Assembly (NCBI GenBank): GCA_003144015.1
Contig: QFWS01000002.1
Coordinates: 1-64,000, forward strand
DNA from: Flavobacteriaceae bacterium LYZ1037
GTDB taxonomy: Bacteria; Bacteroidota; Bacteroidia; Flavobacteriales; Flavobacteriaceae
Direction of reading: 5' to 3'
Length of the DNA stretch: 64,000 nucleotides
The translations under genes and the position numbers were made by a program. The notes beneath the pieces are model-generated. The model did no database searches and was not told the origin of the DNA. It was given only the letters and a program-made list of their open reading frames with translations. Positions 24,068 to 33,814 of the stretch are shown piece by piece. How positions within the stretch are numbered: position 1 is the first letter of the stretch; every line of letters starts with the position of its first letter.

Positions 24068-24150
24068 CTAAAGTTTAAAGTTTAAAATTTAAAGTTCAAA
24101 GTTTTTTTAACTAGAGAACTATAAACCAATAAACGAATAAACGAATAAAC
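24068..24150 (+). repeat. Short tandem repeats between accB and accC
   Basis: The 95-bp gap contains TTTAAAGTT-type repeats (about 24072-24104) and then AATAAACG units (about 24126-24148). No gene is present. Such imperfect simple repeats are slippage-prone and could make spacing variable between strains. Confidence 0.6.
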
Positions 24151-24161
24151 TCAATAGAATT

Positions 24162-25514
24162 ATGTTTAAAAAAATATTAGTTGCCAATAGAGGCGAAATA
24201 GCACTGCGCGTTATTAGAACCTGTAAAGAAATGGGTATTAAAACAGTGGCAGTATATTCTACTGCAGATGCAGAAAGCTTGCCTGTTAAGTTTGCAGATG
24301 AAGCAGTATGTATTGGACCACCACCAAGTAACTTGTCGTATTTAAAAATGTCTAATGTTATTGCAGCTGCAGAAATTACTAATGCAGACGCCATACATCC
24401 TGGTTATGGATTCTTATCAGAAAATGCTAAATTTTCTAAAATTTGCGAAGAACATAAAATAAAATTCATTGGAGCATCAGCTGAAATGATTAATCGAATG
24501 GGAGACAAAGCTTCAGCAAAAGCGACTATGAAAGAAGCTGGAGTTCCTTGTGTTCCTGGAAGCGATGGTATTATTGAAAGTTTTGAAGAATGCGAAAAAA
24601 TAGCTAAAGAAACTGGTTATCCTGTCATGCTTAAAGCAACTGCAGGAGGTGGTGGAAAAGGCATGAGAGCTGTTTGGAAGCCAGAAAAATTAAAAGAAGC
24701 TTGGGATTCTGCAAGACAAGAATCTAAAGCAGCCTTTGGAAACGACGATATGTACATGGAAAAACTCATTGAAGAGCCTAGACATATCGAAATACAAATT
24801 GTTGGAGACTCAAAAGGAAAAGCTTGTCACCTTTCTGAAAGAGATTGTTCTATTCAAAGAAGACATCAAAAACTAACAGAAGAAGTACCATCGCCATTTA
24901 TGACAACAGCTTTGCGTAAAAAAATGGGAGATGCTGCCGTAAAAGCTGCAGAATATATAAAATACGAAGGTGCTGGAACCGTTGAATTTCTTGTAGATAA
25001 ACACAGAAATTTCTACTTCATGGAAATGAATACACGTATTCAAGTAGAGCACCCAATAACCGAACAAGTTATCGATTTCGATTTAATTCGCGAACAAATT
25101 CTCGTAGCAGCAGGTGTACCAATTTCAGGTAAAAACTACACGCCAAATTTACATTCTATTGAATGTAGAATTAATGCTGAAGATCCTTTTAACGACTTTA
25201 GACCTTCTCCAGGAAAAATAACAACATTACACGCTCCTGGAGGTCATGGTATTCGCTTAGACACCCATGTGTATGCTGGATATGTTATTCCACCGCATTA
25301 TGATTCCATGATAGCGAAGTTAATTACAACGGCTCAAACACGTGAGGAAGCTATTAATAAAATGAAACGTGCTTTGGATGAATTCGTAATTGAAGGTATT
25401 AAAACAACCATTCCATTTCATAGACAATTAATGGAACATCCAGATTATTTAGCAGGAAACTATACCACGAAATTTATGGAAGATTTTGTGATAGAAAAAC
25501 CAACTGAAGATTAA
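24162..25514 (+). CDS. accC: Biotin carboxylase subunit of acetyl-CoA carboxylase
   Basis: 450 residues, an ATP-grasp enzyme that carboxylates the biotin on AccB. It starts [20 protein letters not shown], has the ATP-binding glycine loop [28 protein letters not shown], the catalytic [14 protein letters not shown] block and the C-terminal biotin carboxylase domain (CRINAEDPF). Length is standard. It ends the acc unit, followed by a bidirectional terminator. Confidence 0.98.
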   Translation: MFKKILVANRGEIALRVIRTCKEMGIKTVAVYSTADAESLPVKFADEAVCIGPPPSNLSYLKMSNVIAAAEITNADAIHPGYGFLSENAKFSKICEEHKIKFIGASAEMINRMGDKASAKATMKEAGVPCVPGSDGIIESFEECEKIAKETGYPVMLKATAGGGGKGMRAVWKPEKLKEAWDSARQESKAAFGNDDMYMEKLIEEPRHIEIQIVGDSKGKACHLSERDCSIQRRHQKLTEEVPSPFMTTALRKKMGDAAVKAAEYIKYEGAGTVEFLVDKHRNFYFMEMNTRIQVEHPITEQVIDFDLIREQILVAAGVPISGKNYTPNLHSIECRINAEDPFNDFRPSPGKITTLHAPGGHGIRLDTHVYAGYVIPPHYDSMIAKLITTAQTREEAINKMKRALDEFVIEGIKTTIPFHRQLMEHPDYLAGNYTTKFMEDFVIEKPTED

Positions 25515-25520
25515 AAATTT

Positions 25521-25550
25521 AAACTCCGAATTAATATTCGGAGTTTTTTT
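25521..25550. terminator. Bidirectional terminator between convergent genes
   Basis: Stem AAACTCCGAAT (25521-25531) and ATTCGGAGTTT (25536-25546), loop TAAT, with T-rich ends on both strands. It serves accC and the convergent lipoprotein gene. Confidence 0.9.
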
Positions 25551-26079
25551 ATAGTCGAAAAGACGCTTCAATTAAAGTAATAATTTGTGGTACTTCATCA
25601 ATTTGAAACTGAAGCATAAAGTTATAAGTATCATCTTCATTTTTAGTAATTTCTAATTGCCCCTTAGTTACCTTATAATATCCTGTTTGTCCTCTACAGA
25701 AACACAATCTAGCAAACAATACTTTAACAGTGCTCAAATTATCATTAATTAGCTGTATTGATTGCATATTTTGAGGAAGCTCAACATATATTAGTTCACT
25801 ATAATGTCCATCTTGTGTGTTTTCAATTTCATCTCTTTGATACTCGAACTTTATAACATAAGATGTTCCTTCTTCTAAAACGGGGTAAAGTGCTCCAAAG
25901 TCATCCTGCTTTATTTGTAAAGATTTATTTTTAAGGACTTCAAAAGAACAATTTCCATCACTTGGACAGTCAGAATTAATTGTTTCTAATTGCGAGTTTA
26001 AATTTCTTTCTTTACTAGATTTACAAGAAGTTATAGCTAATAACAAAAACAATGTGTTAAATAAGTAGGCTTTTATCAT
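25549..26079 (-). CDS. Lipoprotein, unknown function
   Basis: 176 residues with a lipoprotein signal peptide (MIKAYLFNTLFLLLAITSCK, lipobox Cys at 19), so probably outer-membrane anchored. The mature part is mostly beta-strand, with four Cys (DCPSDGNCSF and CFC). No domain is recognised. A protein with this plan could be a small binding lipoprotein. It converges on accC and is divergent from the metalloprotease at 26175. Confidence 0.7.
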   Translation of the reverse strand: MIKAYLFNTLFLLLAITSCKSSKERNLNSQLETINSDCPSDGNCSFEVLKNKSLQIKQDDFGALYPVLEEGTSYVIKFEYQRDEIENTQDGHYSELIYVELPQNMQSIQLINDNLSTVKVLFARLCFCRGQTGYYKVTKGQLEITKNEDDTYNFMLQFQIDEVPQIITLIEASFRL

Positions 26080-26117
26080 GTTTTGATAAAGTAGTTAGTG
26101 AATTTTAATATTTTAAT

Positions 26118-26149
26118 TTTGGTGTATTAGAATTATCAAATTACCTTTA
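26118..26149 (+). promoter_or_regulatory. Promoter of reprolysin-like protease
   Basis: TTTG (26118-26121), 20-bp spacer, then TACCTTTA (26142-26149), one base off the -7 consensus; the gene starts 26 bp downstream. Confidence 0.6.
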
Positions 26150-26174
26150 AACTCTTAAAATAAAACTTTTTATT

Positions 26175-29147
26175 ATGAAAAAAAAATACTTTAGAAATGT
26201 TTTCATGTTTTTAATAACCATGATGATTTCTATTTGTGCATTTGCACAAAAACAATCTTCAATTTGGAATGAAATAAGTTCAAATCAAATAGATTCAAAG
26301 AAGGTGCAGTTTTACAAGCAAATTCCTCAAAAATCTACATTATTTAATGTAAATGTAAATGAGTTGTCAAATATTCTTATCAATTCACCTAAAAGCGAAT
26401 CTTACGACAAAACATCGAATGTAGTTGTACAACTTCCAAATGCCGATGGTGATTTTGAATCCTTCAGAATTAGTGAAATTTCAATTATGGAACCAAGCTT
26501 AGCTGTTCAATTTCCTGAAATTAAAACCTATGTTGGTGTAGGTATCGAAAATCCTGCTGCGATGCTTCGTTTAACGATAACGCCTCAAAAAGGATTGAGT
26601 GGTATGATTTTATCTGAAAAGAAAACCATTTTTATTGAACCATATTCTAATGATTTAAAAACATACATCACTTTTGTAAACTCAGAAGGGGATATTAATT
26701 ATGATAACTTTCTTTGCGAAACTGAATCAGTACTAGAAAAAAGTGGTATTTCTGATGAGGAATACAGAGCTCTTAGAAATGCAGATGATGGCAAATTAAG
26801 AACGTATAGACTGGCTTTAGCTTGTACAGGCGAATATGCACAGTATCATGGAGGAACTGTTGGAAGTGTTATGGCAGCCATGACTACTACAATGAATCGT
26901 GTAAATGGTGTATATGTTCGTGACTTAGGTTTGACAATGACGATGGTAGATAATACATCTATTATATTTTTTAACGCTAGTACAGACCCTTATACAAATA
27001 ATAATGGAGGAGCCATGTTGGGCCAAAATCAAACAACTTGCGATACAAATATTGGTTCTGCGAATTACGATATTGGACATGTATTTAGCACTGGTGGTGG
27101 TGGAGTAGCTTATTTAAACTCTCCATGTACTGGTATAAAAGCTGGAGGTGTTACTGGTTCGCCAGCACCTGTAGGTGATGCTTTCGATATTGATTATGTA
27201 GCACATGAAATGGGACATCAGTTTGGTGGAAACCATACTCAAAACAATAGCTGTAATAGATCGTCTGTATCTGTTGAGCCTGGAAGTGCTTCGACTATAA
27301 TGGGTTATGCAGGTATTTGTGCTCCAAATGTGCAAAATAATAGTGATGATTATTTTCATGGTGAAAATATTAAAGAAATGTGGATAAACATTTCAGCAGG
27401 AGCTAGTAGTGCCTGTGGAACTGTTACTTCTAGTGGAAATACAGCACCAACAGCAGATGCAGGATTAGATTATTCTATACCTCCTTCAACTGCGTTTAAA
27501 CTTACTGGAGTAGGAACAGATGCCGATGCAGGAAACGGATTAACGTATACGTGGGAACAAAACGATACAACGCCAGCACCAATGCCACCACAACCAACAA
27601 ATACAGGTGGACCAACTTTTAGATCTTTAGATCCAAAACCTGTTCCTGTTAGATATTTTCCTGACTTTAATACCGTTTTAGCTGGTTCTTTAGCATCAAC
27701 ATGGGAAGTTATTCCTTCAGTTGCTAGAACTATGGGCTTTGTATTTACAGTAAGAGACAATGCACCAACTGCAGGTAACACTATGTCCGATGAGATGACT
27801 GTTACTGTAGAAAATGTAACTCCATTTACGGTTGCTACGCCACCAACATGGACATCAGGTGGTACAGAAACAGTAACTTGGGTTGCTGGACAAACGGCTA
27901 ATGCAGCAATTAATTGCCAAACAGTAAATATATTATTCTCTTCAGATGGTGGTGCAAACTTTAGCACAACATTAGCCACTGGAGTACCTAATACAGGATC
28001 AGCATCTATTACAGTTCCAAGTATTGGATCTAATAACAATGCTCGAATCTTAGTAGAAGCTGCAGATAATATTTTTTACGCTATTTCAGATGTGTTTTCA
28101 GTATCTACTAATGGTGCAGATTTCAATATAAGTAATGCAACTGGAGGTCAATCGGCTTGTAATATAGATGGTGTAAGTTACGATTTTATATACGTAACAT
28201 CTGGTGGTTTTTCTGAAACAGCAACATTCTCAGCTGCTGTTGTGCCTGCAATACCTAGTGCAGATTTCACTTTTACACCTTCAACCTTGGACTCAGATGG
28301 GACATTTATATTAGACGTTACTGGTCTTATTGGTGTAACACCTGGAGATTATACTATTACAGTTACTGCAACCACTCCATCGACTGTTAAAACAGCTACA
28401 GCTGCTCTTACCATTACTGATGGTTTATGTGCTTCTGCTGCAACTAATCCTGATGATGATAGAATTACCAGAGTTATATTTAATACGATTAATAATGTGA
28501 CTTTAGCACCAAGTGCCGATGATCCTTATCAAGATTTTACAGCAATTTCTACAGATGTTGAAAGAAACTCAAGTCATGAACTTACAGTACATGTTAATAC
28601 TAATGGTGATTTTCCGTATGTTATAAGTGCTTGGGTTGATTGGAATCAAAATTGCGTTTTTGAAGCGAACGAGAAATATAATTTAGGAACAGCATTAGAT
28701 GTTATTGATGTAGCTACTACAGATTCTCCTTATACTATAATGGTACCTGTTGATGCAGTTTTAGGAACTACTACTATGAGAATCATTATGAAAAATGAAC
28801 AATTAGCTAACATTGATAGTCTTGTACCTTGCGACACTGCTTTTTGGGGACAAGTAGAAGATTACTCTGTAAATGTTTTATCTGAATTAAGTATTGGAGA
28901 ATTTGATGTAAACTCAATTAGTGTTTATCCAAACCCTTCACAAGGAGAACTTAATATTAAATTAAACAACACAGACGATATTAATATCTCGATGTTTGAT
29001 ATTAGAGGTAGACGTGTTTACAATCAATTTAGTAATAGCAAAACATTAGTAAGAACATTAGATGTTAGTTCTTTTGCTTCAGGAATGTATTTGTTAAATA
29101 TTGAAAGAAACGGAAGTAAAGTGACTAAAAAAATTATTATTGATTAG
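26175..29147 (+). CDS. Secreted reprolysin-like metalloprotease with T9SS sorting domain
   Basis: 990 residues. Signal peptide at 1-25 (MFLITMMISICAFAQK). Residues about 30-190 are a propeptide. The M12B-type zinc protease follows, with H344-E-x-x-H348-x-x-G-x-x-H354 (HEMGHQFGGNH) and a Met-turn STIMGYAGIC. Next come PKD/beta-sandwich modules (residues about 415-750) and a GEVED domain (about 755-900; AWVDWNQNCVFE, WGQVEDYSVNVL). The C-terminal T9SS type A domain reads VYPNPSQGELNIK ... GMYLLNI ... KKIIID. It is therefore exported across the outer membrane and acts on extracellular protein. It is flanked by terminators at both ends and is monocistronic. Confidence 0.92.
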   Translation: MKKKYFRNVFMFLITMMISICAFAQKQSSIWNEISSNQIDSKKVQFYKQIPQKSTLFNVNVNELSNILINSPKSESYDKTSNVVVQLPNADGDFESFRISEISIMEPSLAVQFPEIKTYVGVGIENPAAMLRLTITPQKGLSGMILSEKKTIFIEPYSNDLKTYITFVNSEGDINYDNFLCETESVLEKSGISDEEYRALRNADDGKLRTYRLALACTGEYAQYHGGTVGSVMAAMTTTMNRVNGVYVRDLGLTMTMVDNTSIIFFNASTDPYTNNNGGAMLGQNQTTCDTNIGSANYDIGHVFSTGGGGVAYLNSPCTGIKAGGVTGSPAPVGDAFDIDYVAHEMGHQFGGNHTQNNSCNRSSVSVEPGSASTIMGYAGICAPNVQNNSDDYFHGENIKEMWINISAGASSACGTVTSSGNTAPTADAGLDYSIPPSTAFKLTGVGTDADAGNGLTYTWEQNDTTPAPMPPQPTNTGGPTFRSLDPKPVPVRYFPDFNTVLAGSLASTWEVIPSVARTMGFVFTVRDNAPTAGNTMSDEMTVTVENVTPFTVATPPTWTSGGTETVTWVAGQTANAAINCQTVNILFSSDGGANFSTTLATGVPNTGSASITVPSIGSNNNARILVEAADNIFYAISDVFSVSTNGADFNISNATGGQSACNIDGVSYDFIYVTSGGFSETATFSAAVVPAIPSADFTFTPSTLDSDGTFILDVTGLIGVTPGDYTITVTATTPSTVKTATAALTITDGLCASAATNPDDDRITRVIFNTINNVTLAPSADDPYQDFTAISTDVERNSSHELTVHVNTNGDFPYVISAWVDWNQNCVFEANEKYNLGTALDVIDVATTDSPYTIMVPVDAVLGTTTMRIIMKNEQLANIDSLVPCDTAFWGQVEDYSVNVLSELSIGEFDVNSISVYPNPSQGELNIKLNNTDDINISMFDIRGRRVYNQFSNSKTLVRTLDVSSFASGMYLLNIERNGSKVTKKIIID

Positions 29148-29166
29148 TCCTTTTTCTAAATTTTAT

Positions 29167-29198
29167 AAAAACTCCGAAAGCAATTTCGGAGTTTTTTT
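29167..29198 (+). terminator. Intrinsic terminator
   Basis: Stem AAAACTCCGAAA (29167-29178) and TTTCGGAGTTTT (29183-29194) with GCAA tetraloop and T-run. The stem is nearly the same as the terminator at 25521. Confidence 0.9.
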
Positions 29199-29237
29199 AT
29201 GTTTTAAAAGTTCAAATAATTAGAGTATTTTCGTTTT

Positions 29238-30353
29238 ATGAATTTATCCTATTGGGAAATAAAATCGTGGCTAACCAATATCGATTATACCATAGTTGGT
29301 AGCGGTATTGTAGGCCTAAATTGTGCTTTACAACTTAAACAACGTTTTCCAAAAGCTCATATTTTAATTTTAGAAAAAGGCATGTTACCACAAGGTGCAA
29401 GTACTAAAAATGCTGGTTTTGCTTGTTTTGGAAGTTTAAGTGAAATCTTAGAAGACTTAGAATGGCACTCAGAAGATGAGGTTCTAAATCTGGTAAAAAA
29501 ACGCTTGGATGGTTTGTTACTTTTAAGACAAACTTTAACAGATCAAGTCATTTCCTATCAACAATTAGGAGGTTACGAGTTGTTTACAAAAGAAGACTCG
29601 AAACTTTTTGAAACTTGTTTATCGAAAAGAGATTCGGTTAATAAATTGATGAAGCCTCTTTTTAAAGAAGATGTTTTTCAGCTAAAAGCAAATACCTTCA
29701 ACTTTAAAAACATTCAAGAAACCTATCTGTTTAATCCGTTTGAAGGACAAATAGACACCGGAAAAATGATGGAGTCTTTACTTCAAAAGGTGCAATCAAA
29801 AGACATAAAAATATTGAATAACATTTTGTTTGAAAGTTATATTGATCAAGCAAATGGAGTTCAGGTAAAAACCAATCGTTTAGAGTTTAAAACCAAAAAT
29901 ATCATCTTTACAACTAATGGGTTTGCTTCGCAGCATATTCCTGAAAAGGTGAAGCCTGCAAGAGCACAAGTGCTTATTACTAAACCTATAAAAAACCTAC
30001 ATATTAAAGGCACATTTCATTTAGATAAAGGTTATTATTATTTTAGAAATATAGATGATCGCATTTTATTTGGAGGAGGCAGAAATCTCGATTTTAAAGG
30101 AGAAGAAACCACCCAATTTGCACAAACAGAACTCATTCAAAACAAACTTAGAGACCTATTAAAAACGACTGTACTACCAGAAACCTTTTTTGAAATAGAT
30201 TATAGTTGGTCTGGTATAATGGGAGTTGGTTCAACCAAAAACCCTATTGTAAAACAATTGTCAAACCATGTGTATTGTGGTGTGAGACTAGGAGGCATGG
30301 GAGTAGCAATTGGGAGTTTAATTGGTAGAGACATCGTAGATTTAATCGAATAA
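29238..30353 (+). CDS. FAD-dependent oxidoreductase, DAO family
   Basis: 371 residues. The FAD dinucleotide fold is at residues about 17-45 (YTIVGSGIVGLNCALQLKQR, ending in LEKG). GASTKNAGFACFGS is the family signature of amine/amino-acid oxidases. The C-terminal HVYCGVRLGGMGVAIG binds FAD. There is no signal peptide. The natural substrate cannot be read from sequence; gamma-glutamylputrescine oxidase-like or a glycine-oxidase-like role are possibilities. It is 1 bp from mtgA, so the two are co-transcribed, which is a frequent flavobacterial pairing. Confidence 0.88.
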   Translation: MNLSYWEIKSWLTNIDYTIVGSGIVGLNCALQLKQRFPKAHILILEKGMLPQGASTKNAGFACFGSLSEILEDLEWHSEDEVLNLVKKRLDGLLLLRQTLTDQVISYQQLGGYELFTKEDSKLFETCLSKRDSVNKLMKPLFKEDVFQLKANTFNFKNIQETYLFNPFEGQIDTGKMMESLLQKVQSKDIKILNNILFESYIDQANGVQVKTNRLEFKTKNIIFTTNGFASQHIPEKVKPARAQVLITKPIKNLHIKGTFHLDKGYYYFRNIDDRILFGGGRNLDFKGEETTQFAQTELIQNKLRDLLKTTVLPETFFEIDYSWSGIMGVGSTKNPIVKQLSNHVYCGVRLGGMGVAIGSLIGRDIVDLIE

Positions 30354-30354
30354 G

Positions 30355-31038
30355 ATGATTAAAAAATTCTTCAAATTTATTTTCAAATTCATCCTTTGGT
30401 TGTTTGTATTATCAATAGCTATGGTGTTTTTGTATAAATGGGTTCCTGTTCCAGTAACACCATTGATGATCATAAGAAGTGTCGAGAATTTTCAAAAGGA
30501 TAAACCATTTGTATGGAATCATGATTGGGTTTCTATAGATCAAATTTCTAAAAATCTACAATTGGCCGTGATTTGTAGTGAAGACCAAAACTTTTTAAAA
30601 CACAATGGTTTTGATGTAGAGGCCATTGAAAAAGCCTATCTGGATAACAAAAAGGGAAAGCGCATAAAAGGAGCCAGTACCATTAGTCAGCAAACAGCAA
30701 AAAATGTGTTTTTATGGCCACAACGCAGTTGGTTTAGAAAAGGCTTGGAAGTGTATTTTACGTTTTTAATAGAGAGCATTTGGAGTAAGGAACGCATAAT
30801 GGAAGTATATTTAAACAGTATAGAAATGGGTCCTGGTATTTATGGTGCCAAAGCTGCTGCCATATATTGGTATAAAAAACCAGCTTCCAAATTATCACAG
30901 TATGAGTCAGCTTCCATTGCAGCTATTTTGCCCAATCCGTTAAAATATAAAGCCAATCCAGCTACCAATTATATAGAACGCAGAAAAATCTGGATTGTAA
31001 GACAGATGGGTTATTTTGGGAAGTTGGAGTATAAATAA
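30355..31038 (+). CDS. mtgA: Monofunctional peptidoglycan glycosyltransferase
   Basis: 227 residues. A transmembrane anchor (about 8-28, FKFILWLFVLSIAMVFLYKW) precedes a GT51 domain. The catalytic Glu is in CSEDQNFLKHNGFD, and other motifs are GASTISQQTAKN, the KxxEx(F/Y) region and EVYLNSIEMGPGIYGAKAAA. It polymerises lipid II into glycan strands at the outer face of the inner membrane, without a transpeptidase domain. It is coupled with the upstream oxidoreductase. Confidence 0.96.
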   Translation: MIKKFFKFIFKFILWLFVLSIAMVFLYKWVPVPVTPLMIIRSVENFQKDKPFVWNHDWVSIDQISKNLQLAVICSEDQNFLKHNGFDVEAIEKAYLDNKKGKRIKGASTISQQTAKNVFLWPQRSWFRKGLEVYFTFLIESIWSKERIMEVYLNSIEMGPGIYGAKAAAIYWYKKPASKLSQYESASIAAILPNPLKYKANPATNYIERRKIWIVRQMGYFGKLEYK

Positions 31039-31067
31039 ATTAAATTATAGCCTGTAAAGGGTTTATT

Positions 31068-31517
31068 ATGACCATTAAACAACAATTATACCTGCAATGT
31101 GATGAATAATGTAATAACCGATTAGAGGTCATTAAAAATACCATTGTAGAAATTCAAGAATCCCTAACCTCTGAAACCAAAAGTTCGGCAGGAGACAAAC
31201 ATGAAACTGGAAGAGCTATGCTTCAGCTTGAACGAGAAAAAGCAGGAAATCAGTTAGCGGAAACACAAAAAACACAAGAATTGCTTTCCAAAATAGATAT
31301 TTCAAAAACCTCTAAAACGGTTTGTTTAGGAAGCTTGGTTTTTACTACACAGGCAAATTATTTTATTGCTATTAGTGCTGGAGAATTAGTTATTGAAAGT
31401 AAAAAATATTATGCTATTTCGCCAAATACGCCTATTGGGAAGATGTTAATAGGGAAACAGGTTGGTGATTTAGTGAGTTTTAGGGAACATGACATACGTG
31501 TTATTAGGGTACAATAA
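31068..31517 (+). pseudogene. GreA-like protein gene interrupted by a nonsense codon
   Basis: The frame from ATG 31068 reads MTIKQQLYLQCDE, then TAA (31107-31109), then CNNRLEVIKNTIVEIQ and onward without further stops to 31517. The sequence after the stop is typical of a conserved flavobacterial family of about 150 residues (ETKSSAGDKHETGRAMLQLE, SKIDISKTSKTVCLGSLV). It is often labelled 3-oxoacyl-ACP synthase, but its C-terminus (ISPNTPIGKMLIGKQVGD) matches the GreA/GreB C-terminal domain. An ATG at 31218 could express the last 99 residues. Either the gene is freshly inactivated, uses a downstream start, or the base is a sequencing error. Confidence 0.75.
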
Positions 31518-31575
31518 AGTCTCCAATTTTTTGTTTTTGAAGGCTTTTATTAGTTTACTTATTAATTTAGATTGT

Positions 31576-32133
31576 TTATGGGTTATTCTTTGCAAAACAT
31601 TCAAATTGTAACTTTAATTTTTTAGAATTCTTTTTATCAACAGTACCTTCTAATTTTTGTCCATTTTCAGTAATAACTCTAAACATTGATATATTTTCAG
31701 TGGATAAAAGTTTTATATCAGTTTCTGTTAAAGAACTTATAATTTGGTTAGTTACTGAAAATGTGCTCATGAAACGTTTTTTACTTTTAAATACTTTATC
31801 TATTTTTAATTTTATTAAACCTCCTTCCGTTTTAAGAATATATTCGGCTCCTTCCTCAAAATTTATATCAAATATATCGGCATCTTCGGCTGCTACGTGA
31901 TTAACTATATTTAAAATGGCATAAGGCTTATTTACGTCTTTGTCCATTGCGATAAGAAGTTTAATGTCGTAACCTTTACCGTTAACAATAGTTGATTTTG
32001 AATCTAATTTACCTCCCCAAAGTTCTGTTGTTATTTCAGTTATTTCATCTTTATTGGAAATATGGGCTTTACAATTTTGACCGTAACAAGTAATAGTTAT
32101 AAGAAATACAATAATTAGGTTTAGTTTTTTCAT
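31576..32133 (-). CDS. Secreted protein, unknown function
   Basis: 185 residues with a signal peptide (MKKLNLIIVFLITITCYGQN, cut after YGQ). The mature protein is strand-rich and Lys-rich and shows no recognised domain; LIAMDKDVNKPYAIL and GLIKLKIDKVFKSKKRF are typical segments. It is isolated, between the GreA-like gene and the FG-GAP protein. Probably periplasmic, with no further function assignable. Confidence 0.65.
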   Translation of the reverse strand: MKKLNLIIVFLITITCYGQNCKAHISNKDEITEITTELWGGKLDSKSTIVNGKGYDIKLLIAMDKDVNKPYAILNIVNHVAAEDADIFDINFEEGAEYILKTEGGLIKLKIDKVFKSKKRFMSTFSVTNQIISSLTETDIKLLSTENISMFRVITENGQKLEGTVDKKNSKKLKLQFECFAKNNP

Positions 32134-32236
32134 TTTATTCGTGTTTTGTATTTATCACGAATATGTAATAATATTTAAACCCGGAAAACTTCTAGTGGAA
32201 ATGTGGTTCTAGCAAATGAAAATCTGTTTGGTTTTG

Positions 32237-33655
32237 TTATTGTTTTATTATTTTTTTTTGAATGCTTACATGCTTTAAGTCCGTAATTTGAACAAGATAC
32301 ATTCCTGCATCCAAGGATTCAACATTTAGCGATTGCGTGTTTTTTGCAGACAACACCTTTTGCCCAAGTTGATTAAAAACAGTAATAGATTTAATGGCAT
32401 CTATTCCTTTGAACGAGATAATGTCTCGTGCTGGGTTTGGATATATGATAAAACGGTTTTCTTCAAAGGTATTTACTGAAAGTGTTGAAGTGTTAGTTAG
32501 TAGCCATGATTCTGGCTCACTTGTAATAGCAGTTCTTCCTGTTAGTAATATATCAAACATACCATCATTATTATAATCGTATAGATCTACAGTACCATTT
32601 GAGAGACTGATTGGATTTCCATTTTGATTATTTAGGATAAACTCATCTCCAAAGAATTTAAAATCGTCAGAGCCAAAATAGATTTTTGTTACTACTGTAT
32701 TATCTAAAAGTTTTCCTAATACTACAGCATCTATATAACCATCGTTATCAATATCTTCATATTCTGTTTCTCCATAATAGGTATTTGGTAATCCTGTATA
32801 AGTTGCATCAAAGGGTTGAAAATTGAGATTTCCTAGGTTCTTATACAGCATCATTCCAGAATCATCAATGTCGTTTGGTCCAGTAACTGAAATATCATTT
32901 AGGCCATCATTGTTTAAATCAATAATAGTTACATGAACACGACTTGGCGTATTTTCCAAAAGAAAGGCTTGTGTAAAAACACCGTTTCCTTCATTTTCAA
33001 ATATGGCATCAACATCATCGGAAACGACGATTAGATGTTTTCTTCCACTCGTATCAAAATAGACTGATTTGTAATATCCTCCATTTGCTTGTGGAATATT
33101 TGATGGAGGAGAAGCAGAAGAAAAAGTACCATTGCCATTATTCTGTATCAAACCTACATCTGGAGTTTGTCCAGTATATGGAAAGCCACTAAACAAGAAA
33201 TCTTCGTAGCCATCGTCGTTTATATCAATAGCTGTAATGGTTGCGTTGGTATAGCCTACATCTAGACTTGAATAGACTTCAGAAAAATTGGCATTGCCAT
33301 CCATAAGCGCACGAAATATCTTTAGCTCTTGAAATAAGGTAACAATGGCTATGTATACATAATTATCTTCATAAAAAAAAGCTGAACGAGGCTCTTCAGA
33401 TTCTAAATAAAAATTATGTTTTACTATCCAATTCAAATTGTTATCTTGACCAAGTAGTCTAACAGCAGCATTTGGTGCTCCATTTGATGTCTCTCCACCA
33501 ATTAAAATAGCCTGTTCATTTGTTGAAGAATCAATGGTTATCCAATCTCCACAGCCATACATGGCTGGAGGTAAATCAGTTGCAGAAAAATTTATTTGTG
33601 CTTGTGCTCCAAGGGTTGTTATTGTTATTGCTATAACTGATATAATCGTTTTCAT
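32237..33655 (-). CDS. FG-GAP/VCBS repeat protein with T9SS sorting domain
   Basis: 472 residues from ATG at 33653-33655 (MKTIISVIAITITTLGAQAQ, a signal peptide). An upstream in-frame ATG at 33721 would put 22 residues before the signal peptide and is rejected. The body has repeated Ca-binding propeller motifs (DINDDGYEDFLFSG, DLNNDGLNDISVTG, DIDNDGYIDAVVLG, DYNNDGMFDILLTG). The C-terminus is a T9SS domain (IIYPNPARDIISFKG ... GMYLVQI ... KKIIKQ). It is a surface or extracellular beta-propeller protein, ligand unknown. Confidence 0.9.
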   Translation of the reverse strand: MKTIISVIAITITTLGAQAQINFSATDLPPAMYGCGDWITIDSSTNEQAILIGGETSNGAPNAAVRLLGQDNNLNWIVKHNFYLESEEPRSAFFYEDNYVYIAIVTLFQELKIFRALMDGNANFSEVYSSLDVGYTNATITAIDINDDGYEDFLFSGFPYTGQTPDVGLIQNNGNGTFSSASPPSNIPQANGGYYKSVYFDTSGRKHLIVVSDDVDAIFENEGNGVFTQAFLLENTPSRVHVTIIDLNNDGLNDISVTGPNDIDDSGMMLYKNLGNLNFQPFDATYTGLPNTYYGETEYEDIDNDGYIDAVVLGKLLDNTVVTKIYFGSDDFKFFGDEFILNNQNGNPISLSNGTVDLYDYNNDGMFDILLTGRTAITSEPESWLLTNTSTLSVNTFEENRFIIYPNPARDIISFKGIDAIKSITVFNQLGQKVLSAKNTQSLNVESLDAGMYLVQITDLKHVSIQKKIIKQ

Positions 33656-33814
33656 AATCTGAAATTTTAAAAAAGTCAGATAAGCTAATGTAGGGTTTGG
33701 AGCTATTGCCAAATATGACACTTAAATATATGGAAAATAAAATTTCAATCTTTTAAAAACCATGCAAACAGAGGCTTACATGGTTTTTTCCCTCAAATTA
33801 ATAGCTAACTTTTG

